In this document: one piece after another, positions 11,444 to 20,431 of the stretch
Numbering within the stretch: position 1 is the first letter of the stretch
Layout of the letters: each line of letters opens with the position of its first letter
Assembly: GCF_000485595.1 (NCBI RefSeq)
Contig: NW_014578260.1
Coordinates: 33,745 to 62,311, forward strand
Source: Priapulus caudatus
Lineage: Eukaryota; Priapulida; Priapulimorpha; Priapulimorphida; Priapulidae
Direction of reading: 5' to 3'
Length of the DNA stretch: 28,567 bases
Notes under the pieces: generated by a model
What the model was told of the DNA's origin: nothing
The model's input: only the letters and a program-made list of their open reading frames with translations
Database searches by the model: none
Program-made: the position numbers and the translations under genes

Positions 11444-11610
11444 TGTCCAGAGAGCTGCAGCTGGTCAGCATTGTGATAACGGTCGTGCTGGCGATTGCGT
11501 TTATAACGTGTGTCGTGAGCTGCTACCGGTCTCGCCCGCGCTCGTGGAGCGACGACAGACAACTCCCGAGCAGGACACGGGCCCACGATGCAGCGCCATC
11601 TACGTCAAGT
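11444..11610 (+). CDS. PMEPA1/LDLRAD4-family adaptor, transmembrane exon (internal, partial gene)
   Basis: This internal exon encodes 55 complete residues. It is bounded by the acceptor CTTTGCTTTCAG (ends 11443) and the donor AGT|GTACGT (11611). It enters in phase 1 (first codon is G|TG) and leaves in phase 0, matching the exon at 18175. The peptide starts SRELQLVSIVITVVLAIAF: a hydrophobic span of about 20 residues from residue 6, then ITCVVSCYRSRPRS, a Cys-containing inner-leaflet border followed by Arg. As I recall human PMEPA1, the equivalent segment is a STELAQIVII-type start leading to ITCLLSHYK, with the same layout, so a type I single-span membrane protein with a cytoplasmic tail is expected. 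The exon that supplies the N-terminus, a LDLR-A domain in LDLRAD4, was not found. A frameshifted copy lies at 15838-16005. Confidence 0.85.
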
Positions 11611-11783
11611 GTACGTATACTATATAATAATAAAGCGCGCATGGTCGTGGGGGTGACGTATGGGCGGTTGAAGAGTGGCGATAGCTGCGTTATGCTGATT
11701 AGTTATTCCTCAGAATACAGCCAGTCTGGTGTGCTGGGGCAATGGCGGCTATGTGGAGTTTAATGTTGAAATGTTTTCATCTG

Positions 11784-11865
11784 GGTCGAGAGATCGAGAG
11801 AGAGGGGCAAGAGAGCGAGGGAGGGAGCGGGAGACAAAGACACGAAGTGGGAGTGTAAAAAATGT
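11784..11865. repeat. GA-rich low-complexity tract
   Basis: Runs of GAGAGA and GAGGGAG start just where similarity between the two block copies ends. Confidence 0.6.
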
Positions 11866-11899
11866 ACAGAAGAGGAACAGACTATGATATTGAGAGGCA

Positions 11900-12235
11900 T
11901 AACTTAAAGCTCTGTGGTCCAACAGTTATCGTATCCATCTTTCAGTGTGAAGGCTGTGAGTTAAAACCCTGGCCAGGAAAGTGGTTTTTCTCAGATGTAA
12001 AAACCTGGCTCTCAACATTGGTGACCGAATCCCTTGTGGCTCAGATAACCACGTAAACTGCAATCTCCAGGCCAGTCTCCAGTAATAGGGACGAAAAAAA
12101 CCACTGACAACGTAAAGAACTCTGTCAGTGACACCCCCCCCCCCCAATGTCAGCAAAGTGCCAAAGAAGTCGGCGTGGCGTAATCCTCTAGGGTTAACTA
12201 GTGCACGAGACCTCAAGTTCCTAACTATACAGCTA
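11900..12235 (+). mobile_element. Possible tRNA-derived SINE
   Basis: TGGTCCAACAGTTATCG (near 11915) resembles a polymerase III A box. GAGTTAAAACCCTGG (near 11958) resembles a B box, at roughly tRNA spacing. The sequence then continues through a non-tRNA body. I see no clear A-rich or short-repeat tail and no target duplication. It does not fold convincingly as a functional tRNA. A poly-C run lies at about 12134-12145. Confidence 0.3.
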
Positions 12236-12750
12236 GTTAGTTGACGTGACTAAGACACAAGTGCTGAACCACGCCGCAGAAGAAGGAAGGAGGGGATGCA
12301 AAAGCAACAGGAAAACAGAGATTTGGTGTAAATGATAAAACTGTGTATAAAACTTAAAAGGGCATTATTGAATCCCTTTTTAAATCAAGAGTGTAATCGA
12401 GAGAATAGTAGAGAGGAGGGGGGGGGGTATTATTTTTAGCGTTTAATTTTACGCCATTAGTAGAGCAATTTACTAGAATTGGTTTTTCAACCTGTCGATG
12501 TTTGAACCGTGTATCACCTTGACCATTTATACTCAATCCCTATCAGGCCCTAATAGACCCAGCCAGGCACATCCTAATTCCTATTAGTATTACTCCAGAA
12601 TCCCCTACTCCCTTTCCTTAACTTGCTTGCAGTACTCGTCAGAAGTTTAGGTAGATGCAGTGGTGTACTTGTAACTGACCGAGAGATATATACTATATGT
12701 TCTTAACTTTGCATGAATTAATTTCAGTAGTTCCCAGAGAGTTTTCATAT
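12236..12750. other. Unassigned sequence
   Basis: Mixed composition with a poly-G run at about 12417-12427. No gene, RNA or repeat recognised. Confidence 0.5.
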
Positions 12751-12777
12751 GATGTATTTTCCGACTGAATGGGTTTA

Positions 12778-13165
12778 TTTCCGGTTGGCCTACTCCCATT
12801 TCGCCTACGGCAAAATTCCCATTTCGCCTACAGCAAAATTTCCAGTTGGTCTACACCCATTTTGCCTACTCCCAATTCGTCTACGCTCAAATTCTACCCC
12901 ATTCCCATTTCGTCTACGATCGGTTTGTTCACTAAATAATCATTTATAAATAATAAAATATGGTTTTGATTGGCATACATACATAGGATAGACTACAGGA
13001 ACCAGAGGTACAAGAAAAATAGGTACAAATAATGAGAACACAACTTGACAAAAATAGTTCTGAGAGTAGACGAAATGGGAGTAGGCGAAATGGGAATATG
13101 CCGAATACTGAGAGTAGCCGAATGCGAGTAGGCGGAAATGGGAGTTCTAGGACCAACGTGGGATG
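12778..13165. mobile_element. Foldback repeat with CCCATTTCGCCTAC tandem units
   Basis: The left part (12785-12915) repeats units of the type CCCATTTCGCCTACGGCAAAA, including CCAGTTGGTCTAC, CCCATTTTGCCTAC, CCCAATTCGTCTAC and CCCATTTCGTCTAC. The right part (about 13058-13150) has the reverse complement, e.g. GTAGACGAAATGGGAGTAGGCG, GTAGCCGAATGCGAGTAGG. The spacer is AT-rich and non-coding. This is the layout of a foldback element whose arms are tandem arrays. No target duplication was identified. Confidence 0.65.
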
Positions 13166-13191
13166 TTACCGAATTAGTAGTTATCGCGGAT

Positions 13192-13322
13192 AGGGTCTAT
13201 TGTCTCCCTGGTACTGCCTGGAGATAGGCGAGGGTACGGATCCGGCATATTTAGAGTAGTACCAGGCGTACGTTCGGTATTACCGCGACCGTAGCAGGCT
13301 ACGTATCCGGCAGTGACCCAGG
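13192..13322. mobile_element. Shortened relative of the AGGGTCTATGTCCC foldback MITE
   Basis: It begins AGGGTCTATTGTCTCCCTGG and contains both arms in degraded form (GGTACTGCC..., GTACGTTCGGTATTACCG..., ATCCGGCAGTGACCCAGG). It lacks the telomeric loop of the copy at 5744-6047. Many one-base differences look like sequencing noise. It runs directly into the C/G-rich repeat. Confidence 0.65.
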
Positions 13323-13752
13323 CAGCGCGCGCAAAATCCATTTGAAATGTGGGGGGACCACCGTAGTTACGCCAAAGGGGGAACCCTCCCCCAGAAAAAT
13401 TTTGAAAATTAGACCCCTCAGATGCGTTTTCTGCGCGAGCAGGGGGGCGTCCAGGACCCCCTGGCCCCCAGCGGGCGTGTACAGGGCATTTGTCAGAGGG
13501 GGGATCTAACCATAACCCAACTTGGAGGACGCGAAGGGGGTCTGCGGGGCCACTTCCCCCCGAAAATTCTTTGAATTAACCCCCTCAGATGCCGTTTTCT
13601 GCGCGAGCAGCAGGCCGGGAGCGGACTCCCTTGGACTCCCCCCCCCCCCTTGTACACGCCCCTGCCCCCTCTGTACACGCCCCTGCACACACACACACAC
13701 CGCGCACCACACACACCACACCACACACCACCACACACACACACACACAACA

Positions 13753-13783
<31 letters not shown>

Positions 13784-13790
13784 TGCATTT
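13323..13790. mobile_element. C/G-rich MITE region, two related units, ending in (CA)n
   Basis: Two related stretches repeat the series CCCC(A/G)AAAATT, ATTA(G/A)(A/C)CCCCTCAGATGC, GTTTTCTGCGCGAGCAG (near 13380-13440 and 13555-13610). Between and after them lie runs of C or G and TGTACACGCCCCTG (twice, about 13650-13686). It ends in (CA)n at 13686-13778. The long frames across it are low-complexity. No transposase. Confidence 0.55.
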
Positions 13791-13799
13791 GGTTTGTGT

Positions 13800-14396
13800 A
13801 TAAAGGATCTAACGAATTAAGGCGGTATCCACATGCATGTCATAAAAATCAAGCAAACAAAAGGAGCCAAAACCAATCATTTGTGATGGTGAGGCCTGAT
13901 CACAAAATTAAATTGGATCGGTTATTATTGTTGGCTCCAGTCTTCGAGGAGAGTCTATCCAATACTGTCATATCATAGTATATGCGTGTTATATTACAGT
14001 CATCGATATTTGCGCATAAAAATACATTTAGTTAAACCCGATGCTCAGTTACTCAGTCTGATCCTCTTTGCGTGAATATAAGCTCGTTGGTTCCCAGCTA
14101 ATCTTGAACTAGTGCTCTGAAGATGTGAGCTGGATATCTCCTAACTTTCATAACATACTTGTCTCTTGATGACTGTCTGCATGAAGAATTAATTTAATAT
14201 AAGCAAAAAAAACCGTCGTAAAAAGAAACGGCTAACTAATTATATCAAGACACTAGTTTTTTTGTTGTGGCATGATCCAGTTATTACGCCTCTCAAATCA
14301 CTTGTAAAGTAAATGAAAGCTGAGCCAAAAAAGAACGGAACAGAAGCCAATCGTTGACGCACTATCAACACACAATAAAAGGTTCTCACTTCACAA
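13800..14396. other. Unassigned AT-rich sequence
   Basis: No gene, RNA gene or repeat structure recognised. Confidence 0.5.
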
Positions 14397-15177
14397 AACC
14401 ACACACACAACACACCACCACACACACACACACACAACCACAACAACACACACACACACCACACACACACAAACACACACACACACACATACACGACACG
14501 CACACTTACATAAAATCATGGTTGATCCGAAAATTGTGGGGGGACATTTGATATGATGTCCCCTCTGAAAATTCGTGGGGGGACATGTCCCCCTGTCCCC
14601 TCTCTTGGATTTGCGCCCCTGGTACCCAGGGGACATAGATCGTCGGAGCAGTAGTTATCGTGGCCTCCAGTTGCGCGCATTGTCTCTGATGGAGGTGTGT
14701 GTATGCACTGCTCTGGCTAGATGATGAAGCATCTATCAGTCTCAAGACATGTATACTGTCCTAGACTTCAATATAGCCCGCATGAATAACTCCTGTGATG
14801 GGCTGCATCGATAGTACACGTAATCGTTGTTGCCGTGTGGTGCCATGGTAATAAACCATTATACTCTACTATTTGGCTGCTTCTTAGTTGCGCCGTCATT
14901 AACAGCGTTGACTGCTTCAATATGTATTAATCGTACTCATTTGTGTATTATGGGATCAGGTGCTTTTTAGTGGTAGTATTTCACTCACGGACAGCACTAG
15001 TTATTTATACATCTAAGCCGGAGGAGGCATATTTCTTGATATTAGCCCAGTGCTCTTATATTTAGCGCGTGCCCTGAACAGGGTAGTAAATGTTCGCTGC
15101 AGAGAGATTCGAAATCGTTACGAGTGCTGCTTATAAATGGATGGTGGCAGCAGCTACATCAAGGCTCAACCTTATGA

Positions 15178-15629
15178 CAGCGTGAAGTCCAAAAATCCGC
15201 GATGCCCAGAATCCGCGGACACGAGAATCCGGACTTTTTGAAAACTAAAAACTTTAACTGTTAAAACAAATTCAAATAAAAATAAATAATCAATTTGTAG
15301 TAAAACAACTTCCACTTCTCTTTTGGTTTAAATTTAATGCTATTTTTCTTTTTACAATGTTTCATTTGTTAAACATGATTTCAAGCATTACACGCTTCTT
15401 TTTTTAGTGAAAAAACTTTGTTTACATTTTTGTCAGTGTGGGTGACTTTAGTTAATTTAAAACTGCTCGCTTGATAAATGAAACATGCTGCTATATTGTA
15501 ATCAAAAATTTACCTGCTCTCCTTAAATTTTGAATTTTGAAAGTACTGCCACGAGAATCCGGAAAAGTCTGAAAATACGGACCGACCCCAATCCTCTGGA
15601 GCAGTCCGGATTTTTTTAGCTTCTGACTG
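15178..15629. mobile_element. pogo/Tigger-like MITE, copy 2
   Basis: Part of block copy 2 and equivalent to 10793-11240. Its ends, CAGCGTGAAGTCCAAAAATC and TTAGCTTCTGACTG, are corrupted by insertions. It lacks the ~17-base segment present in copy 1. Confidence 0.7.
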
Positions 15630-15837
15630 TCTTGCTGTTTTTGGTGTTCTACTGTAGGTTAGTGCTTACAGACGTCGCAGCCTGCAGATATCCATGTGTA
15701 TGCGTGACGTTCTACTCTGCAATGCTGTGGAACTAGAGCACTAGCCAGCTTTACTGCCATCTGCTGGGCGAGAAAAATGTTTCATTGGCCCGTGCGATGC
15801 GTGTGCTAAACGTGAATAATTCCTCTCTTTGCTTCAG

Positions 15838-16005
15838 TGTCCAGAGAGCTGCAGCTGGTCAGCATTGTGGATAACGCGTTCGTGTTGGCGATTGCCTTTA
15901 TAACGTGTGGTCGTGAAGCTGCCTACGGTCTCGCCCGCGCTCGGGAGCGACGCAGACAAACTCGCCGAGCAGGACACGGGCACGATGCAGCGCCATCTAG
16001 TCAGT
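15838..16005 (+). pseudogene. Frameshifted second copy of the PMEPA1-like transmembrane exon
   Basis: It keeps the acceptor (GCTTCAG before 15838) and the donor AGT|GTACGT (16006). At 168 bases it is one longer than the exon at 11444-11610, and at least five internal indels break the frame. It starts with the same SRELQLVSIV but then shifts, losing the membrane span and the Arg-rich border. It could be a dead duplicate, an alternative exon corrupted by read errors, or the same exon assembled twice. The even spread of one-base insertions favours sequencing error. Confidence 0.75.
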
Positions 16006-16182
16006 GTACGTATTACTATATTAATAAATAAAGGCGCGCATGGTCGTGGGGGACGTATGGGCGGTTGACAAGGTGAGCGATAGCTGCGTTATGCTTATTA
16101 GTTATTCCTTCAGAATACAGCCAGTCTGGTGTGCGGGGCAATCGCGGCTATGTAGTTTAATGTTTGAAATGTTTTCATCTGC

Positions 16183-17134
16183 TGTCGCTGTGTCGCGGGG
16201 TGTCTGGCCGTCGCTTGTTCTGGCGGCCGTGGTCGTGGGTCGCTTGTCTGGCAGGCGTCTGGGTGTTCGGTCTGGCGAGGTGTTGGTCGTCGCGTCTGCG
16301 GGCGTCTGGGTCGGCTTGTTCAAAGTGTGTGTCTGGGTTGTCGTTCTGGCGGGCGGTCTGGTCGCTTGCTGGCGGGTCGGGTCGCTTGTCTGGCAGGCGT
16401 CTGGGTCGTATCGTCTGCTCAGGCGTGTCTGGGTTGTCCGTCTGGCGGGTGTCTGGGTCGCTTGTCTGGCAGGCGTCTGGGTCGTTCGTCTGGCGGGTGT
16501 CTGGGTTGTCCGTCTGGCGGGCGTCTGGGTCGCTTGTCTGGCGGGTGTCTGGGTCGCTTGTCTGGCAGGCGTCTGGGTCGTTCGTCTGGCGGGCGTCTGG
16601 TGTCGTGTCGTGTCTGGCGGCGTGTCTGGGTTGTCCTCGTCCTGGCGGGCTCTGAGGTCGCTTGTCTAGGTGGGTGTCTGGTCGCTTGGTCTGGCGGGCG
16701 TCTGGTCGCCTGTCTGGCAGGCGTCTGGGGCGCCTGTCTGGTGGGCGTCTGGGGCGCCTGTCTGGTGGGCGTCTGGGTCGTTCGTCTGGCAGGCGTCTGG
16801 GTCGCCCGTCTGGTGGGCGTCTGGGTCGCCTGTCTGGTGGGCGTCTGGGGCGCCTGTCTGGTGGGCGTCTGGGTCGTTCGTCTGGCAGGCGTCTGGGTCG
16901 CCCGTCTGGTGGGCGTCTGGGTCGCCTGTCTGGCGGGCGTCTGGGTCGCCCGTCTGGTGGGCGTCTGGGTCGCCCGTCTGGTGGGCGTCTGGGTCGCCTG
17001 TCTGGCGGGCGTCTGGGTCACCCGTCTGGTGGGCGTCTGGGTCGCCCGTCTGGCGGGCGTCTGGGTCGCCTGTCTGGTGGGCGTCTGGGTCGCCCGTCTG
17101 GCGGGCGTCTGGGTCGCCTGTCTGGTGAGTGTTT
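16183..17134. repeat. 24-bp GC-rich minisatellite
   Basis: About 38 tandem units of the type GTCTGGGTCGCCTGTCTGG plus TGGGC (24 bases). Variants are GCAGGC, GCGGGC, TCGTTCGTC and GGCGCC. The left part is less regular. Because 24 is a multiple of three, several frames stay open and give eight-residue repeats (e.g. GVWVACLV, RLGRLSGG; minus-strand TQTPARQA). Openness in more than one frame and lack of any domain argue against coding. The + strand has regularly spaced GGG runs that could form quadruplexes. It lies in the intron upstream of the terminal exon. Confidence 0.93.
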
Positions 17135-17937
17135 GCGTCATCTCACTATACTTCCAGCAGGATAGAGCAGCGTGAGCCATTAAATAAACACAGCTGAGGT
17201 GTCTGTAGCAATGGTTTAGGGCGTATCTGTGGCCTGCCCTAGCTGCTTACACATACCCGGCCACTCGAGCAGCCCCCTCTATCAACTTACCTATTAGCTT
17301 ATTAGGTTCCCTTAGTTGGTGCCTTAGTGTAATTTAATCATCCTGGCTTAGGTTACACAGGGCTTCAGACAACCTCATACTATTCTTAGCCAGTCTTACG
17401 CTAGGCGCAGGTGTATGTATTGTTTATTTAACCTATTGCCGTGCAGCTCAGGTATGTGTGCTTCCCTGTGTCATTTGTACGCGCCCACTGTCAGACATAT
17501 ACCAGACTGACCCGGAGTGTAAGTGCGATCTATAATCTGTTGCTACTCGGTTCTAAAAGTGTAAAATAGCAATTTTGAGCTGAACTGGTTCTTATATTTT
17601 GCCCCTGCTTATTTAACCTTACACGAAAAATCTAAACTAGGCGATAAATATAATAATAATGGTGCCTAATAATCAGATAATGAGCATGGAACCCATACTA
17701 TAATTGTGCAATTATATGTATATATGTATTGCAACTATCAACTACACTTCTACTTTGGTTCCACATAATTAGTGATAACCTGCTTGCTGATATAAATGTC
17801 AGGCCCAAAGGAAGGCTTATAATTGAGAATACTAAATCAGTTTAGTTAAAACAGGGTTTAACGAACCTACATGCCAATTTTTGTTGTTCACTAAACTACT
17901 ATTACTAATTGAAGTTTAATATTGTTTCAAAATGACC

Positions 17938-17978
<41 letters not shown>

Positions 17979-18174
17979 TGCATGCACATAATTTAAAATT
18001 GGATAAATATTGGTGTTGATGTGTTTTACATGTGTATGTGAGCATACAATTCTAAATTAGGCATCAAGTTTTATTCAGAATGTACACTATTAGCATTATT
18101 TCCGACGGATGTGGCGCATTCTGTTGTCGCAGAGATTCATTGTTAGCACTGTATATGATGATTACATGTTGCAG
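17135..18174. other. Intron sequence with (TA)n
   Basis: AT-rich, with no coding signal. It contains (TA)n at 17939-17975 followed by GCATGCATGCA. It ends in the acceptor TTACATGTTGCAG used by the terminal exon. Confidence 0.6.
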
Positions 18175-18672
18175 GTTATCTATGACCCGGCAGAGGCATT
18201 GGCTGGGGAACACGCTCTGGCAGCCCCTCAGCACACGCCACCTAGCCGCATGGAAATGCAGTACCCAGCATCCATACAGCTGCCGGATGGCGAGGAGCGA
18301 CCCTATGGTAACTGCACCTATTGGCAGCTTCACAGCGCCGAACAGCAGAGCGAGATACTTAGGCAGTGTATTCGACCTCCCCCAAACAGGACTATACACG
18401 ATATCAAGGTCTTGCCGCCGCATCGGCCTCATTCGTTATTGCTGCTGCCCAGCCACCAGCAAAACAATTCTCCACAACTAGACAAGAAGGGAGACAAGAC
18501 CCCTCTAGTCACGGCGCAGCATCACAAGGACGAGGAGGCTACGGCACAGTTTCGCGGCGTGAGGAGGCACGCTCCACTGGCCTACTTAGAAGCCCCACCA
18601 CCCAGCTACGTTAGAGTAGTTGCCGCATCCACCACTAGTGAATCAACAAGGCACCCGCCACCAGATGTCTGA
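18175..18672 (+). CDS. PMEPA1/LDLRAD4-family adaptor, terminal coding exon
   Basis: It encodes 165 residues and a TGA after the acceptor ATGTTGCAG|GTT (phase 0). The best family match is DGEERPYGN...WQLHSAEQQSEILRQ...PPPNRTIHD. As I recall human PMEPA1, it has DGEEPPPYQG, LQLRDPEQQLELNRE and APPNRTIFD in the same order. PPNR (near residue 65) is the family's SMAD-interaction motif, which binds SMAD2/3 in competition with SARA. Near the C-terminus, APPPSYVRV is a PPxY motif for NEDD4-type ubiquitin ligases and matches the second PY motif of PMEPA1. The first PY motif is replaced by RPYG. The tail is longer between the SIM and PPSY, with His/Gln/Lys-rich low complexity. Expected role: membrane-tethered (endosomal/Golgi) negative regulator of TGF-beta/activin signalling. 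Confidence 0.87.
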   Translation, partial: VIYDPAEALAGEHALAAPQHTPPSRMEMQYPASIQLPDGEERPYGNCTYWQLHSAEQQSEILRQCIRPPPNRTIHDIKVLPPHRPHSLLLLPSHQQNNSPQLDKKGDKTPLVTAQHHKDEEATAQFRGVRRHAPLAYLEAPPPSYVRVVAASTTSESTRHPPPDV

Positions 18673-18797
18673 CACCGGCCGGCCCGGCGCATGCTGTGCA
18701 TTCGCGTTTATTTAGTCTTTCACTGTGGATCAAGGTTGTAGGAAGTCGAGCGCGCACGTTGCTACGGCAGACGCGACCGCAAGAGTGACCGCCGGTC

Positions 18798-18864
18798 GTC
18801 GTGGCGACCGGATCCGTGTGAGATCGTCGCGGCGATCGGATCTGTGTGAGATCGTCGCGGAGCC
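18798..18864. repeat. 28-bp tandem duplication in the 3' UTR
   Basis: Two 28-base units (18798-18825 and 18826-18853) with a third partial unit. The core is GTCGCGGCGATCGGATC followed by TGTGTGAGATC, with two or three differences between the copies. Confidence 0.8.
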
Positions 18865-19232
18865 TGCAATGCCACTGCTTGCGTATCTGTGATCATTTGA
18901 CAGCTGCTGTGGGCGTGGCGAGGCCCGCTCATCCCAGTGTTGGTGTTGTCGCTTTGTTGCTTCATTGCGTTGTGTGGCATCAGTGCTGTCCAGACTACAG
19001 TGAGAGGAGTACAGTGTGAGGCGATGGTCAGATGTTGGAACGTCCAGGAGTGTTTGTTCTGCCACTGTGCGAGGTCGTCTCAGCTGGCGATACACGCGTG
19101 GAGAAACCATGGTGCCACAGTACAGATATGTACAAGAGCTGTGATATTAATAATTATTATATAACATTATTGTTTATTGTCTTCTATGTGTTCACATGCT
19201 CGCAGAGTGTGATGCGGCATGCTTAGGACTAA

Positions 19233-19238
19233 AATAAA
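19233..19238 (+). promoter_or_regulatory. Candidate polyadenylation signal AATAAA
   Basis: First AATAAA downstream of the stop codon at 18672, in the context GACTAAAATAAATTCACAAG. A weakly GT-bearing region follows. Plausible 3' end of the PMEPA1-like transcript. Confidence 0.5.
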
Positions 19239-19255
19239 TTCACAAGCCACTGTCA

Positions 19256-20431
19256 GCTGATAGCGAGAAAAGTACTGTGATTACCGAAACTCTACACACA
19301 CACACCTATGCCAGACCTGAACACTCACATACACTTGCTTGCACGCACGCACGTCCGCACACAAATGTCTACGTGCACATGTCACTGTGCGCGCGCGTAT
19401 ATTCAGACATACCCATGCAAACACATGAAAGTTTGCCGACAGATAATTTGCCCTGGTATAATACTGGGAATCGCCCTGATACATGTGACGCAGCATATAG
19501 AAGAGGAGAGATGTCTTACGTACCCCCATATTTCCACGATCTCCCGCTACTCCTCGTATAACCACTGCTCCGCTGTGCAGGACAGATCTTGGTGTGCTGG
19601 GGACCACTCGGGGGCCCAATGTACTGCTCGTGTTCAGGTATGGCTGCACGTTTTGCCATGCCGCTGGGTCTGCTGCTGTCCGGCATCGGTGCTACTCTGT
19701 CGCCCTACACGCACGTACATACGCACACACACCACGCACGCATGCCCACCAAGCATGCACGCACACACAAACACGAACGCACACACAAGCACGTACACCG
19801 TGATGGTGCTTGGTCTGTGAAGTAATGCCACGGCTCTAGTGGCTGAGACGTATTGCCCCTGCCGATCAGGTACTAAGATATCATCTCTTGGTTGTCCCAA
19901 TACTCCATAGTGCACTCCATTTAGGCGAAGCAGCGCATGGAAACACAAGGGGCGCCCGTATCACAACCCTCCCATTTGCTATATTTGCCACCAGCCTGAC
20001 TATTTGTGAGCTATGTCCCCGATTACGTGGCTCTATGTTATTGCGTCTACCACTACTCGGACGTTACACGTGTTTAATTTGTCTGCGTGTGCGCGTGTGC
20101 GTGTGCGTGTGCGTGTGTGACATCCTCTATGTTAATCTCTTTATGCACCGAATGGGCGTAGTCAAGCTGTTGGGCGGTGTCATACCGCGCTGTTGCCCTG
20201 CCGATCGGCTTGTTACGCTTCTGCTCAGGTTGCAGCGATTACCACTATGTAGGTAATGTACGATAACAGTATACTCACACGGCGTAGGACGAGCATCATA
20301 GAGCTTCTCGTACGTTTCAGTCGAGGGAAGCTGCTCGCTTCCATGCACGTACGAGCTATCTACGGCACCCTGACGCTCATGCTTTGACCATGGGCAATGA
20401 TTACGCTCTCCTCTACTTGCCTGCTGTTGGG
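19256..20431. other. Unassigned sequence with CACG/CACA low-complexity patches
   Basis: Imperfect CACACA and GCACGCACGC patches lie at about 19293-19395 and 19710-19800. GTGCGTGTGCGTGT lies at about 20085-20118. Frames crossing them are His/Thr- or Cys/Val-rich and not convincing. No gene is supported. Confidence 0.5.

Larger units (their letters stand above)
10063..11783. repeat. Block copy 1: (CA)n + C/G-rich repeat + pogo-like MITE + transmembrane exon
   Basis: This ~1.7 kb segment recurs in direct orientation at 14397-16181, in the same internal order: (CA)n, CATGGTGATCCGAAATTGTG, GGGGGACATTTGATATGATG, the CAGTAGAAG-type MITE, then the transmembrane exon. Copy 1 has the intact reading frame and looks better polished. 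Similarity stops at GTTTTCATCTG (11783). Beyond that, copy 1 goes into a GA-rich tract while copy 2 goes into the 24-bp minisatellite. Confidence 0.92.
14397..16181. repeat. Block copy 2, error-rich direct copy of 10063-11783
   Basis: Same order of parts as copy 1, same orientation, offset about 4.4 kb. Differences are dominated by single-base insertions spread evenly through coding and non-coding parts, as in raw long reads. One difference is larger. Copy 1 has about 17 extra bases in TTCATCTCTTCTTTATTCC (near 11119) that copy 2 lacks, which points to a second haplotype or paralogue and not merely a noisy read of copy 1. Confidence 0.9.
11611..18174 (+). other. Phase-0 intron between the two recognised exons
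   Basis: It runs from GTACGT to TTACATGTTGCAG, about 6.6 kb as assembled. It holds a possible SINE, a foldback repeat, MITE ends, the second block copy and the 24-bp minisatellite. If the second block is an assembly artefact, the true intron is shorter. Confidence 0.75.
18673..19255 (+). other. Putative 3' UTR of the PMEPA1-like gene
   Basis: It runs from the stop codon to just past the AATAAA at 19233. GC-rich at first, it becomes AT-rich near 19140-19180. It contains a small 28-bp tandem repeat. Length and end are inferred, as no transcript evidence is available. Confidence 0.5.

Noticed and set aside
11914-11975. Functional tRNA gene
   Set aside because: Box-like motifs only. No acceptor stem or anticodon arm that pairs convincingly.
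17124-17130. Splice donor CTG|GTGAGT at the end of the 24-bp array, suggesting a coding exon
   Set aside because: It is a simple variant of the unit's CTGGTGGGC. No acceptor-defined exon with a unique frame precedes it.
16040-17180. Repeat proteins of about 150-280 residues on both strands
   Set aside because: Products of the 24-bp minisatellite. Several frames are open at once, with no domain and no preferred frame.
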